DNA from: Microbulbifer sp. MI-G
GTDB lineage: Bacteria > Pseudomonadota > Gammaproteobacteria > Pseudomonadales > Cellvibrionaceae
Direction: 5' to 3'
Assembly (NCBI RefSeq): GCF_030440425.1
Contig: NZ_CP098023.1
Location: forward strand, 2,912,501 to 2,976,500
Length of the DNA stretch: 64,000 nt
Under the pieces are notes generated by a model. The model had not been told where the DNA came from and did no database searches. It worked only from the letters and a program-made list of their open reading frames with translations. The translations under genes were made by a program, and so were the position numbers. Positions within the stretch are counted from its first letter, which is position 1; each line of letters starts with the position of its first letter. Below, piece by piece: positions 18,485 through 27,047 of this stretch.

Positions 18485-19732
18485 ATGAAAAAGGTAATGA
18501 CTTCCGTTGCACTGATGGCTTTGGCTTCAGTTTCTTATGCGGATACAGATTTGGGTCTCGATACAGTTTGCAACTCTAATGGTACCTTTCAAGGTACAGT
18601 AATCTTTAATGGTGCGACTTATTTGCGCTGTGATCTGCCGGCCTCTATAGCGGTAAACGATACGGTCGTGCTTGCCAAAAGCAGTGCTACACCACCCTTC
18701 CTTCCGATTGTATGGGCGCTGCCCGGTATTGTTGTGGTGGGTAATGGCCAGCTCCAGAACGCCAATCCCAGCACGGTGGATAAGACTGTACTGAAGATTG
18801 AGGCGGGTGCACAGATCGCCGGTGCGGTAGACAGTAACTCCGCGCTGGTTATTACCCGCGGTGCGCAGATTGATGCCCAGGGTACTAATATTGATCCCAT
18901 CATATTTTCCTCTATCGATAACGATATAACTGGTTCCGGTGAGTGGGGCGGTTTGGTGCTGGCAGGGTATGGTGAAAGCAATGCCTGCCCCAGTGCCAAC
19001 GGGCAAGACCTGTGTGAAATGGAAGGTGTTGCTTCGGCCTTTTACTATGGTGGCGGAAGGTACCTGGACGAAACCATGAGTAGCGGCAACCTGCAGTATG
19101 TGGTAATTGCCGAGGGCGGCCATGAAGTGGCTATAGCCAGTGAAATCAATGGTCTGACGCTCTACAGCGTGAACAGCAGCACCAGTATTAATCATGTACA
19201 TATTCACAATAACCAGGACGACGGTATTGAGTTTTTCGGTGGCGATGCCGGAGTTGAGAACCTATGGCTGACTTGTAATCAGGATGACAGCGTGGATTGG
19301 GACGAAGGCTACCGCGGATCTCTGAACAATGTGAGTATTGCCCAGGGAGACAATGCCGACCACGCCTTCGAACTGGCCAACAACCCGGACTCCGAAACTG
19401 CCGCACCCATTGCGCGCGGTGTTGTTACCAACGTCACCGTTGGTTTTGTGGGCAGCACCGCCGGCTCTACCGATGTTCCCCTGAAGCTCAAGGAAGGCAC
19501 CGACGCCTACTTTGAAAATGTGGAAATTCTCGGCTATACCGGACAGGCTTGTAACGACGCCGTCAGTGCTATTAGCAGCAGCTCTACCACCTTTAGCGGC
19601 AATGTCTTCAATACCATGGAATACGATTGCACCCGCGTTATCGATAACACCAGCTATATGACGCTGCCGGCCTCTACCTCAGCTACGGGTTTTAGCTCTG
19701 CCTCCTTCTGGAATGCCCCGAGTTGTGATTAA
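18485..19732 (+). CDS. Secreted single-module protein A (same family as lipoprotein modules)
   Basis: A 415-residue exported protein with signal peptide MKKVMTSVALMALASVSYA and mature start DTDLG. Two N-terminal Cys (DTVCNSNG and LRCDLPAS) are followed by an ordered strand-rich region, the GEWGGLVLAGYGESNAC signature, LCEMEG, and FYYGGGRYLDE. Further on are YRGSLNNV after a CNQDDSVDWDEG segment, and C-terminal paired Cys (ACND, YDCTRV, PSCD). It equals one module of the lipoprotein at 13720. Start: ATG 18485 with AGGTGG 8 nt upstream; an in-frame GTG at 18473 is less likely. It has its own terminator and a tandem paralog downstream. No enzymatic motif was recognised. It may be a periplasmic or surface binding protein for a receptor in the locus (inference). 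Confidence 0.85.
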   Translation: MKKVMTSVALMALASVSYADTDLGLDTVCNSNGTFQGTVIFNGATYLRCDLPASIAVNDTVVLAKSSATPPFLPIVWALPGIVVVGNGQLQNANPSTVDKTVLKIEAGAQIAGAVDSNSALVITRGAQIDAQGTNIDPIIFSSIDNDITGSGEWGGLVLAGYGESNACPSANGQDLCEMEGVASAFYYGGGRYLDETMSSGNLQYVVIAEGGHEVAIASEINGLTLYSVNSSTSINHVHIHNNQDDGIEFFGGDAGVENLWLTCNQDDSVDWDEGYRGSLNNVSIAQGDNADHAFELANNPDSETAAPIARGVVTNVTVGFVGSTAGSTDVPLKLKEGTDAYFENVEILGYTGQACNDAVSAISSSSTTFSGNVFNTMEYDCTRVIDNTSYMTLPASTSATGFSSASFWNAPSCD

Positions 19733-19792
19733 GCATTCAGATCTGTTGAGTTTTACTTCTGCCAATTAGATGGCGTGTTTTGTAAATTTGGG

Positions 19793-19820
19793 AAAAGCCG
19801 GCACCTGCCGGCTTTTCTTT
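19793..19820 (+). terminator. Rho-independent terminator after single-module gene A
   Basis: The stem AAAAGCCGGCA/TGCCGGCTTTT with a 2-nt loop is followed by CTTT, 60 nt after the stop codon. It separates the two paralogs, which must therefore have separate promoters or depend on read-through. Confidence 0.85.
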
Positions 19821-20018
19821 GCGTCTTATGCAAAGACACCCCGGCAACCACAACCCCCCCGATTTTCTGGCGGGATTTACTGTTTACTCTTGGGGCGATG
19901 TATCCGATCCAGACAATGAGCGAGACGCAATAACTGTTTGCATTGATTAAATATACCCAGCAATTGTGCTGCTTGAGTTTTTTATTGTTCTCTGTTTAGT
20001 AAACCTGTGGAGTTTATG

Positions 20019-21269
20019 ATGAAAAAGGTAATGGCTTCTGTTGTTCTGATGGCTTTGGTTTCAGTTTCTTATGCGGATACAGATTTGGATCTCGATGCAT
20101 TTTGCAACTCTAATGGCACCTTCCAAGGTATTGTAACCCTCAATAACACGAATTATTTGCGCTGTGATCTGCCGACCTCTATAGCGGTAAACGATACGGT
20201 CGTGCTTGCCAGGGACAGTGATCTAGCCCCCCTCTTTCCGATTGTATGGGCACTGCCCGGTATTGTTGTGGTGGGTAATGGCCATCTCCAGAACGCTAAC
20301 CCCAGCACGGTGGATAAAACAGTACTGAAAATAGAACCGGGTACTCAGATTGTTGGTGCGGTATACAGTAACTCCGCACTGGTTATTACCCGCGGTGCGC
20401 AAATTGATGCCCGGGGTACCCCTAGTGATCCCATCGTATTCTCCTCTATTGACGATGATATGGCGGACACCAGTGAGTGGGGCGGTTTGATCTTGGCAGG
20501 TTTTGCTGAAAGCAATGGGTGCCCCAGAGCTAATGGACAGGACACTTGCGAAATGGAAGGTCTAGCTACTCCCTATTACTATGGTGGCGGAAGGTACCTG
20601 GACGAAACTATGAACAGCGGTATTCTGGAGTATGTGGTGATTGCCGAGGGGGGCCATGAAGTCGCTCTTGAAAGCGAAATTAATGGCCTGACGCTCTACA
20701 GCGTGAATAGCAGCACCACAATTAATAATGTGCATATTCACAATAATAAGGATGATGGTATTCAGTTCTTTGGGGGGGATGCCGCTGTCGAGAACCTGTG
20801 GCTGACTTGTAATCGCGATGATAGTGTGGATTGGGAAGAAGGCTTCCAAGGATCTCTTTCTAATGTCTTTATCGCTCAGGGTGATGATGCTGATCACGCC
20901 TTCGAACTGGCCAGTGGGTCGAGGATTTTTTGGCCCGGTAACCGAACGGCGCGTGGCGTTGTTACCAACGTAACAGTTGGCTTTTACGGTAGCTCCTCAG
21001 GTTTTACCGATGTTCCCTTGAAGCTCACATGGGGTACCGATGCTTATTTCGAAAATATAGAAATTAGTGGATATACACAGAATTTGTGCAACGATACCGT
21101 TCTTGCTGCCAGTACCAATCCAGATCGTATCTTTGCATTTAACAACATGCAGTACGATTGCACCCGCGTTATCGATAACACCAGCTATATGACGCTGCCG
21201 GCTTCTGCTTCAGCTACGGGTTTCAGCGTTGCCTCCTTCTGGAATGCCCCTACCCCTAGGTGTGAGTAA
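20019..21269 (+). CDS. Secreted single-module protein B, tandem paralog of A
   Basis: A 416-residue exported protein, aligned with A over its full length and clearly more than half identical. The signal peptide is MKKVMASVVLMALVSVSYA. All the same landmarks occur: CNSNG, RCDLP, SEWGGLILAGFAESNGC, TCEMEG, YYYGGGRYLDE, the CNRDDSVDWEEGFQGSL region and C-terminal Cys (LCND, YDCTRV, PRCE). Identity is patchy: the signal peptide, the WALPGIVVVGNG block and the C-terminal block are near-identical in DNA, while loops after the YGG motif differ. The start at 20019 is preceded by TGGAG; 20016 is an alternative. No clear terminator follows before the receptor at 21490. Function unknown. Confidence 0.85.
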   Translation: MKKVMASVVLMALVSVSYADTDLDLDAFCNSNGTFQGIVTLNNTNYLRCDLPTSIAVNDTVVLARDSDLAPLFPIVWALPGIVVVGNGHLQNANPSTVDKTVLKIEPGTQIVGAVYSNSALVITRGAQIDARGTPSDPIVFSSIDDDMADTSEWGGLILAGFAESNGCPRANGQDTCEMEGLATPYYYGGGRYLDETMNSGILEYVVIAEGGHEVALESEINGLTLYSVNSSTTINNVHIHNNKDDGIQFFGGDAAVENLWLTCNRDDSVDWEEGFQGSLSNVFIAQGDDADHAFELASGSRIFWPGNRTARGVVTNVTVGFYGSSSGFTDVPLKLTWGTDAYFENIEISGYTQNLCNDTVLAASTNPDRIFAFNNMQYDCTRVIDNTSYMTLPASASATGFSVASFWNAPTPRCE

Positions 21270-21489
21270 TGAAAAGCCCCCGCAAGTTTTGCTCTACATC
21301 TGGCAGCTTTATCCTGTGCCTTTTTTGACCCGCCACTACCCACACAACAAGAGAGGCAGACCGGGCTATTTGCGCTACCGCAGTGGTCCGGACCTGTAAC
21401 TACACAGTGGGTTTTGCTGAGCTGCGGGCCCGCCTTGTCATACAATGGTAATAACCCTCTGAGAGCATCGGCAAGCTAAAAATCAAGAA

Positions 21490-24459
21490 TTGCTGATTAA
21501 GCGCTTGCCGGGGTACTGTCTGAATACCATTTCTGTTCAAGAATACGGGTTATTGCGGCGACTTGGTCAATTACTGGCTGCCTGGGGCCTCCTGCTGTCC
21601 CTATGGGTTTTGGCACTGCCGGTACCCCAGGTTATAGCCGCAGCACAACCCTCCGGTACTTTCGAGCCAGGTAAGCCGCTGCCGTTATTGACCGTGCTGC
21701 AAAACCTGGCGGATGAATATCATTATCAATTGGTGACCGATCCATTACTGGTGCGGGCTCAGCAGGTGCCGGTACCTGTGCAGGGCACCAGTATGGAGTC
21801 GCGTCTGGGCGCGCTGCTCAGCCCCTTTGGGCTGCGCTATGATTTGATCGAGCGCACTCTGGTGGTGTATCGAGAGAAAGCGGCCATACCCTGGGAGGAT
21901 GAGCCCCGCCCCTACTCCGGGTATTCCGGGGCGATTGCGGAAGTAGAGGTCAGTGCCCAGGCGTTGGCACCGACTCAGGCTGGCAGCCTGGGTTATGGCG
22001 GTGAGCGTTATATGGGCGGAGCGGACGCCAGTATCAATTTCAGGGAAATGCGCTCCCAGGGGATTACCGATCTCGCTTCTGCATTTGAGTTGGTCTCCGG
22101 CGTTAAAATGGAACAGAACCGCTACGCGGTAATACGTGGCTTGCGCGGGCGCTATCAATCCGTCCGTCTCAATGGGGCGGTGCTGCCCAGTTTGGAACCC
22201 TCCAGCCAGCGGGTGCCGATGGATATCTTTCCGGTGGAGATTTTAAGCCATGTGGATTTACATAAATCGGTGCTTGCCGATGCGCCGGGCAATGCCAGTG
22301 CCGGTGTTGTTAATATTGAAACCCGGCGCATTTCCACCGAGAACACCCTGAACCTGGTTGCCGGCAGCGCCTATACGGGCGGCACCACCGGCCAGGCGGT
22401 TTTGCGCGGCTATACCGGTGATCGGGATTGGCTGGGTTCACTGGACCCACAGCGCAAACTGCCAACGGCCATTGCCGGGGGCGCTCACTATGGAAACCTG
22501 GATCATTGGCCGGAGGCCGAGCGGGAGGCGGCGGGAGAATCAATACCCACCCACTATGCGCTCACCAAAGGTACCGCAGGGATGGATGGACTACTGAGCC
22601 TGAGTGGTAGCTATCACTGGCAGCAGGGGGACCATCACTGGGGCGTGAGTGCCTCCCTGGGGTATGAAAACCGTTGGCAGCAAGTGGACCAGCAATCCCA
22701 GGTTATGAGCCGGCGCAATCTTGTTTCAGCCAACGATGAACTCAAAGAGGTATACCTGGCTAGCGAAACTTCACAACACCGCAGGCTGGATAACCAGATC
22801 AATGCCAATACCCTGGTGGCATTCGCCTATAGCTGGCGAGACACACAGCATATTGGAGCCAATTATCTGTTGCTGAGGCAAAGCTCCCTTTACAGCGAGC
22901 AGATTAAAACCCAGGAGCCCGGTTCGAGCTATTTTTATGCTGAACCGGAGCGCCTGCGCAGCCTGCACCACTGGACGGGTAAGCAGGTATGGCTGGGGCA
23001 GTTTTATGGCAGCCACCTGATTGACTCCAGTGCGCTCTGGGATCTGCAGTGGCATTTAACCTCGGCGAGTTCCCGCTACCTGCGCCCTTATGAGGTTGAC
23101 TTTCAGTATCTGCGTCCAGCACCCTCCCTATCCTACCGCTTCGACACCAGCAGCAGTGGTTTTCAGGTGAGCTGGGAGCAGATGCAGGAGGAGAGTTTTA
23201 GTAGTGGCATCAGTGCTGTGCGGGACTGGTCTCTGGATACCCTGTCTGGCGATATCAAGGTGGGGTATGAATTGTTGAACAGTCTTCAGGACGGCTACTT
23301 ACTGGAATATATTTTTACCCCCAAGGGAGATATAGATTCAAGCTGGAAGCTGTTGGAGCAGAATGATCCCGCAGAGATACTCACGCCCGGAAATATTATT
23401 GGCAAACCCGGTGCCGATGGTTTCCTCTTAAATGATCCCATACACATTAATATGAATTCTGCAGCATTAGATGGTAACTTTTACTGGGCCAAACGCAGAA
23501 ATCGTGCCCACTACTTGCTGGCGAACAGCTATTGGAATGAACACTGGACGTTTTTACTGGGAGTGCGGCACGAGCGGGAAACGGTAAAGGCGGATTTCTG
23601 GGATCTTGCCCCGCAAGGCTGGGTACCCTTGCTTGACGAGGGGCACAATCTATATTCCGCAGCACTCAATTATATTCCCTCTGGTTTGCGCAACCTGCGT
23701 TTAGGATACAGTGAAACCGTGGTTTGGCCCAGCGTTAACGAGCTGATGCCGAAACGGTATGAGGATGTTGATTTACGTATCCATGTGACGGGCAATCCGT
23801 ATTTACAGATTGCACAGGTCAGGAATTGGGATCTGCGCTGGACCTACAATAACCGCGACCGGGATTTCGAGATGAATTTCCTGGCCTTCCACAAAGATAT
23901 TGACAATGCGATTGAAGGTGTTTTTTTTGACCCTGTGCGCAGAGCAGATGCCATATTTAATGTTTACAGTTATATAAATACCCGCGCTGCAAAGCTTTAC
24001 GGTTGCGAGTTGGAGATGGATTACTCCAGGGTTATGGGCAACACCCATCAGTTCACTGTGGGAGCCAGTTATTCCCATATGTATTCCGAGGTGGAAATTC
24101 CCGAAAGCTTAGAGGCTCAGACCGGCAAAAGGCCCCTGCAAGGGCAGCCGGAACACCTGGTGAATCTGCACCTACAGTACAACCACCTGCCAAGTGAACA
24201 GCGTCTCTCCTTAAGGTATAAGCACTCTGGGCGCGAGCTGTTTATTGTCAGTGACACCCGCGATGTACCCCATGTATACCGAAACAGCTCCAATAATCTT
24301 TCTCTGAGTTATTCCCTGCGCTTTATGCCCAATCTCCATGGGGTTATCTCTGTAGAAAACCTTCTTCAGGACGAACACCGCTACAAGCAAGCAGGCCAAC
24401 TTTTTATGGGCTATAAAGAAAACCGAAAATTTCGGCTGCGTATCTCTGTAGATTTCTGA
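21490..24459 (+). CDS. TonB-dependent transducer/receptor with N-terminal STN domain
   Basis: A 989-residue FecA-type outer-membrane receptor. After a hydrophobic signal (about residues 25-50) comes a secretin/TonB short N-terminal domain (about 62-125: LTVLQNLADEYHYQLVTD, LGALLSPFGLRYDLIERTLV), the periplasmic domain that speaks to a FecR anti-sigma factor. The plug contains YAVIRGLRGRYQSVRLNGAV, and the barrel ends LRISVDF. Plug and barrel resemble the receptor at 10377 (shared RYQS, NGA.LPS and DIFP elements). No ATG fits the N-terminus: the only starts are TTG codons, with TTG 21490 giving a complete signal region but no good ribosome-binding site. The gene converges on fecR/fecI-type genes, with 15 nt between stop codons. 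The ligand is unknown. Confidence 0.88.
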   Translation: MLIKRLPGYCLNTISVQEYGLLRRLGQLLAAWGLLLSLWVLALPVPQVIAAAQPSGTFEPGKPLPLLTVLQNLADEYHYQLVTDPLLVRAQQVPVPVQGTSMESRLGALLSPFGLRYDLIERTLVVYREKAAIPWEDEPRPYSGYSGAIAEVEVSAQALAPTQAGSLGYGGERYMGGADASINFREMRSQGITDLASAFELVSGVKMEQNRYAVIRGLRGRYQSVRLNGAVLPSLEPSSQRVPMDIFPVEILSHVDLHKSVLADAPGNASAGVVNIETRRISTENTLNLVAGSAYTGGTTGQAVLRGYTGDRDWLGSLDPQRKLPTAIAGGAHYGNLDHWPEAEREAAGESIPTHYALTKGTAGMDGLLSLSGSYHWQQGDHHWGVSASLGYENRWQQVDQQSQVMSRRNLVSANDELKEVYLASETSQHRRLDNQINANTLVAFAYSWRDTQHIGANYLLLRQSSLYSEQIKTQEPGSSYFYAEPERLRSLHHWTGKQVWLGQFYGSHLIDSSALWDLQWHLTSASSRYLRPYEVDFQYLRPAPSLSYRFDTSSSGFQVSWEQMQEESFSSGISAVRDWSLDTLSGDIKVGYELLNSLQDGYLLEYIFTPKGDIDSSWKLLEQNDPAEILTPGNIIGKPGADGFLLNDPIHINMNSAALDGNFYWAKRRNRAHYLLANSYWNEHWTFLLGVRHERETVKADFWDLAPQGWVPLLDEGHNLYSAALNYIPSGLRNLRLGYSETVVWPSVNELMPKRYEDVDLRIHVTGNPYLQIAQVRNWDLRWTYNNRDRDFEMNFLAFHKDIDNAIEGVFFDPVRRADAIFNVYSYINTRAAKLYGCELEMDYSRVMGNTHQFTVGASYSHMYSEVEIPESLEAQTGKRPLQGQPEHLVNLHLQYNHLPSEQRLSLRYKHSGRELFIVSDTRDVPHVYRNSSNNLSLSYSLRFMPNLHGVISVENLLQDEHRYKQAGQLFMGYKENRKFRLRISVDF

Positions 24460-24474
24460 TTCCTGTTATACCGT

Positions 24475-25461
24475 TTAAGGAGTTTGTTCCTCTGAGCTTT
24501 CCAATACCGTATGCGACCCCTGGTGTTGAATTTTCAGGTTGTGCAGCTTGGCTAAAATCTGGATATTGGTATCGATTTTTTTCAGATCGAAACTCCCACT
24601 GACCAGCAGGCTTCCAATCTCGTGTCCTTTGGTGGTTAGGGGGGTATCGGTAAAGCGGTTAAATTCTACCAGGAGATCCGAAAGCCGCTGATTCTTCACC
24701 TGGATATATCCATCTATCCAGCTTTTATAGTTGGCCAGGTCGAAAGTCTTTATGGCACCAGTACTGTGCTCGGTGATCCTCAGCATTTCTCCAGCAGCCA
24801 CTACAAAGCGTTTTCTTGTTTGCTCAAGTGGATTAACGACGACTTCACCTTCAAGAACGGTTAACTCGGTAAATCCATATCGCTGATCCACGTTAAAGAT
24901 AGTCCCCAGGGCACGTATGGATGCCTGGCGGGATTCTACGACAAATGGACGACTTGGGTCCTTGGCAACAGAGAACTGGGCTTCGCCGTTAAAAAGACGA
25001 ATGCGCCTTTTTCGTTCGTTATAACTCACTGCCACCTTGGTTGTGGCACTGAGGTCCAGGATACTGCCATCTGTGAGTTTTTGCCTACTCACCTGTTTCG
25101 GTTCCGTCTGATATATACGTTTGATTGTTCTTTGTGTATTTGAGTTATACATAATGGTGGTTGTTATCACTAAAACTAAACTTGCGGCAATTGCCAGATA
25201 CCATGGGCGCATGGGTGTCTTTCTGGAAGTTAACCGCTCCCTGTGACTGGCTTGCTCGATTTTCAGAAGTGCCTGCGCAAAACTCTGATGATTCCAAATA
25301 CGCTCTATTCTTTGAGCCAGTGCCCTTCTCACTGGGCTCTCGTGCAGCCAGCCTTCAAAATCCTTGACTTTTTGTGGGCTCGCTTGCTCCTTAGCGCCGT
25401 GGATAAACCAGGATAATATTGCTTGTTCTTCCTGTGGGCTGATTGGAATTTCTTTGTTCAT
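24475..25461 (-). CDS. FecR-type anti-sigma / signal transduction protein
   Basis: A 328-residue inner-membrane regulator. The N-terminal cytoplasmic DUF4880-like segment (ILSWFIHGAKE, FEGWLHESPVRRALAQR) is followed by one transmembrane helix (about 87-104, PWYLAIAASLVLVITTTI). Then comes the periplasmic FecR domain (about 120-215: LTDGSILDLSATTKVAVSY, GEAQFSVAKDPSRPFVV) and a C-terminal STN-like segment that would contact the receptor. The start at 25461 (MNKEIPIS) has AAGG just upstream; an earlier in-frame start at 25545 would overlap the sigma gene. It follows the sigma gene by 55 nt. It likely holds the sigma factor inactive until the STN receptor binds ligand. Confidence 0.9.
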   Translation of the reverse strand: MNKEIPISPQEEQAILSWFIHGAKEQASPQKVKDFEGWLHESPVRRALAQRIERIWNHQSFAQALLKIEQASHRERLTSRKTPMRPWYLAIAASLVLVITTTIMYNSNTQRTIKRIYQTEPKQVSRQKLTDGSILDLSATTKVAVSYNERKRRIRLFNGEAQFSVAKDPSRPFVVESRQASIRALGTIFNVDQRYGFTELTVLEGEVVVNPLEQTRKRFVVAAGEMLRITEHSTGAIKTFDLANYKSWIDGYIQVKNQRLSDLLVEFNRFTDTPLTTKGHEIGSLLVSGSFDLKKIDTNIQILAKLHNLKIQHQGSHTVLESSEEQTP

Positions 25462-25516
25462 AGTAACCTTATCTTCACAATTTAACCGTCCACTACGTGG
25501 ATCAAATTCTTGAAGG

Positions 25517-26032
25517 TTAAAAATGTTGCGCCATATTCTGCTCAATCATCTTAAGCGCCCGATTGAGTTTTTTTTCCACAGCCTTTACGGAGATATCCAT
25601 CTGTTCAGCGATTTCGATATTGCTCTTTCCGTACAATTTACGCATAACAATAATATTTCGAGTTGTTACCGGCAGCCTGTTGAGCAGCTTGATAAACATG
25701 GCGAGGCGCTGCTGGTTATCCACTCTCTCCTCAGGCTGTGGATCCTGACTGGTAATATCGTCGCTCAGTACTTCCATCGTATAGGCATTTCCCCGCCGCA
25801 TACTGTCATTGATGAGATTGATAACGACGCGGTACAAATAACCTATGGGATTCTCGAGTTGTTCATTGTTGCTGATCTGCCGGGTTAACCGGGTTACGGC
25901 CTCCTGATAAATATCTTCCGTTTCCTGTGTGTTGCGAACTCGTTTTCTGATGAAATTTAATATCTTCGGTCTTTCTTCTGATAACGCCAGAAAGACGCTT
26001 TTGTTGGCAGCGTCTGGTTGATTTATCTTCAC
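25517..26032 (-). CDS. FecI-like ECF sigma factor
   Basis: A 171-residue ECF sigma-70 factor. Region 2 is recognisable in ILNFIRKRVRNTQETEDIYQ and NPIGYLYRVVINLINDSMRR. Region 4 is seen in LNRLPVTTRNIIVMRKLYG and SNIEIAEQMDISVKAVEKKL. The start is GTG at 26032. Downstream, on the same strand, is the FecR-type gene, and facing them is the STN receptor: a complete cell-surface-signalling set. Likely targets are the receptor and modular-protein genes at 10377-24459 (inference). Confidence 0.92.
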   Translation of the reverse strand: MKINQPDAANKSVFLALSEERPKILNFIRKRVRNTQETEDIYQEAVTRLTRQISNNEQLENPIGYLYRVVINLINDSMRRGNAYTMEVLSDDITSQDPQPEERVDNQQRLAMFIKLLNRLPVTTRNIIVMRKLYGKSNIEIAEQMDISVKAVEKKLNRALKMIEQNMAQHF

Positions 26033-26049
26033 GTGACTTCGGTAACCTA

Positions 26050-26530
26050 TCTGACATAAAGAGCGGTCTTATCCCTGTGCCTGCTGCTATAAGGCAAAGA
26101 CGTATGAGCCTGGACTTTGCGACATGTTTTTTTGATTTCAGGTGACGTTACTAGGCAGGCAGGAGGGAAGCCTACCCCGCTCCCAGAACCGTATGAGGCA
26201 TGGGTGCCGATACGCGCATGCAGGGAGCAGGATCTGCTTTCCTTCCAACCCGGTAGTTATATTCCTTTCTGGTGCATGAATCGAAGTGCACAGAGAAAGA
26301 CACCGCATAGCCAATACCCAAGTGATTCCACTTGGCAAACCAACCGTACACTCTCTCAAACCCTGTGCAAGGGGTCGCTGGCAATACAGCGGGCTTGAAT
26401 GTGTCCCCATCCCTGCGAAGACGCTGGGCACACGCTGGGGCGACAGCTACTCAATGAAGATTTGGTTAAATCTTGCAGCACAACTGTTGCAGCAAACCGA
26501 AGGACATTGACCGGGGGAAAAGGATCGCGC
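26050..26530. other. Unassigned interval rich in small inverted repeats
   Basis: About 480 bp between the ECF sigma gene and recX without a credible gene, but with much local self-complementarity. Examples are CCAAGTG-ATTC-CACTTGG (26318-26335), CGTAT/ATACG enclosing GGC/GCC (about 26190-26213), outer arms GCTCCC/GGGAGC (about 26179-26228), CGCTG/CAGCG (about 26376-26391) and a direct repeat of CGCTGGG near 26422-26440. On the minus strand a segment reading CATACGGTTCTGGGAG resembles, loosely, the part of group II introns just before the ORF. A degenerate group II intron or another structured RNA are both possible. It borders the DNA that separates recX from alaS. Confidence 0.3.
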
Positions 26531-26564
26531 TGGTTATATATCGGGCAACAGGAAAACTGTGTGG

Positions 26565-27047
26565 TTATTGATCACCCAGCACCCAATGAATCACCTCTGC
26601 CGGAAAACCGCGATAGGCCAGATAACGCTGGCGCCGTGCATACTCCTTCGCCCGCTGGTCCGGCGGCATCGCACCGATGGGGACGGAATACTTTCGCTGC
26701 AGCTGTTCCTGTGCGAACGCAAACCAGTCCACCTCGGCCTGCGTCAGGGCACCGGACGCCAGATCCCCCGCAATGCCACGCTGTTGCAGTTCCCGGCTAA
26801 TGCGCAGGGGCCCCTGGCCGCGCTGGACCCGCGACCGGACAAAGACCTGGGCGAAACGCCGGTCCGACTGGTAATTGTGCCTTTGCAGGTATTCGAACAG
26901 TGCACCGAAATCGGCATCGGGAAATCGGCCCGTCAGCTTCCGCCGCAATTCCAGGCGGGAATACTCGCGGCGGGCCAATAGGGCAAGCGCCGCACCGAGC
27001 AATGCTTGCGGAAAATTGGCGGAAATCCCCTGTTTGGAATACGGCAT
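26565..27047 (-). CDS. recX: Regulatory protein RecX
   Basis: A 160-residue helical-repeat protein that binds RecA filaments and limits RecA activity. ALALLARREYSRLELRRKL, FARVFV-like VRSRVQRGQGPLRI and RELQQRGI are typical RecX repeats, and a second repeat is AKEYARRQRYLAYRGF. The ATG directly abuts the recA stop codon, and its ribosome-binding site GCAGGAG lies inside the end of recA. The two are therefore translationally linked and SOS-controlled through the recA promoter. Confidence 0.93.
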   Translation of the reverse strand: MPYSKQGISANFPQALLGAALALLARREYSRLELRRKLTGRFPDADFGALFEYLQRHNYQSDRRFAQVFVRSRVQRGQGPLRISRELQQRGIAGDLASGALTQAEVDWFAFAQEQLQRKYSVPIGAMPPDQRAKEYARRQRYLAYRGFPAEVIHWVLGDQ

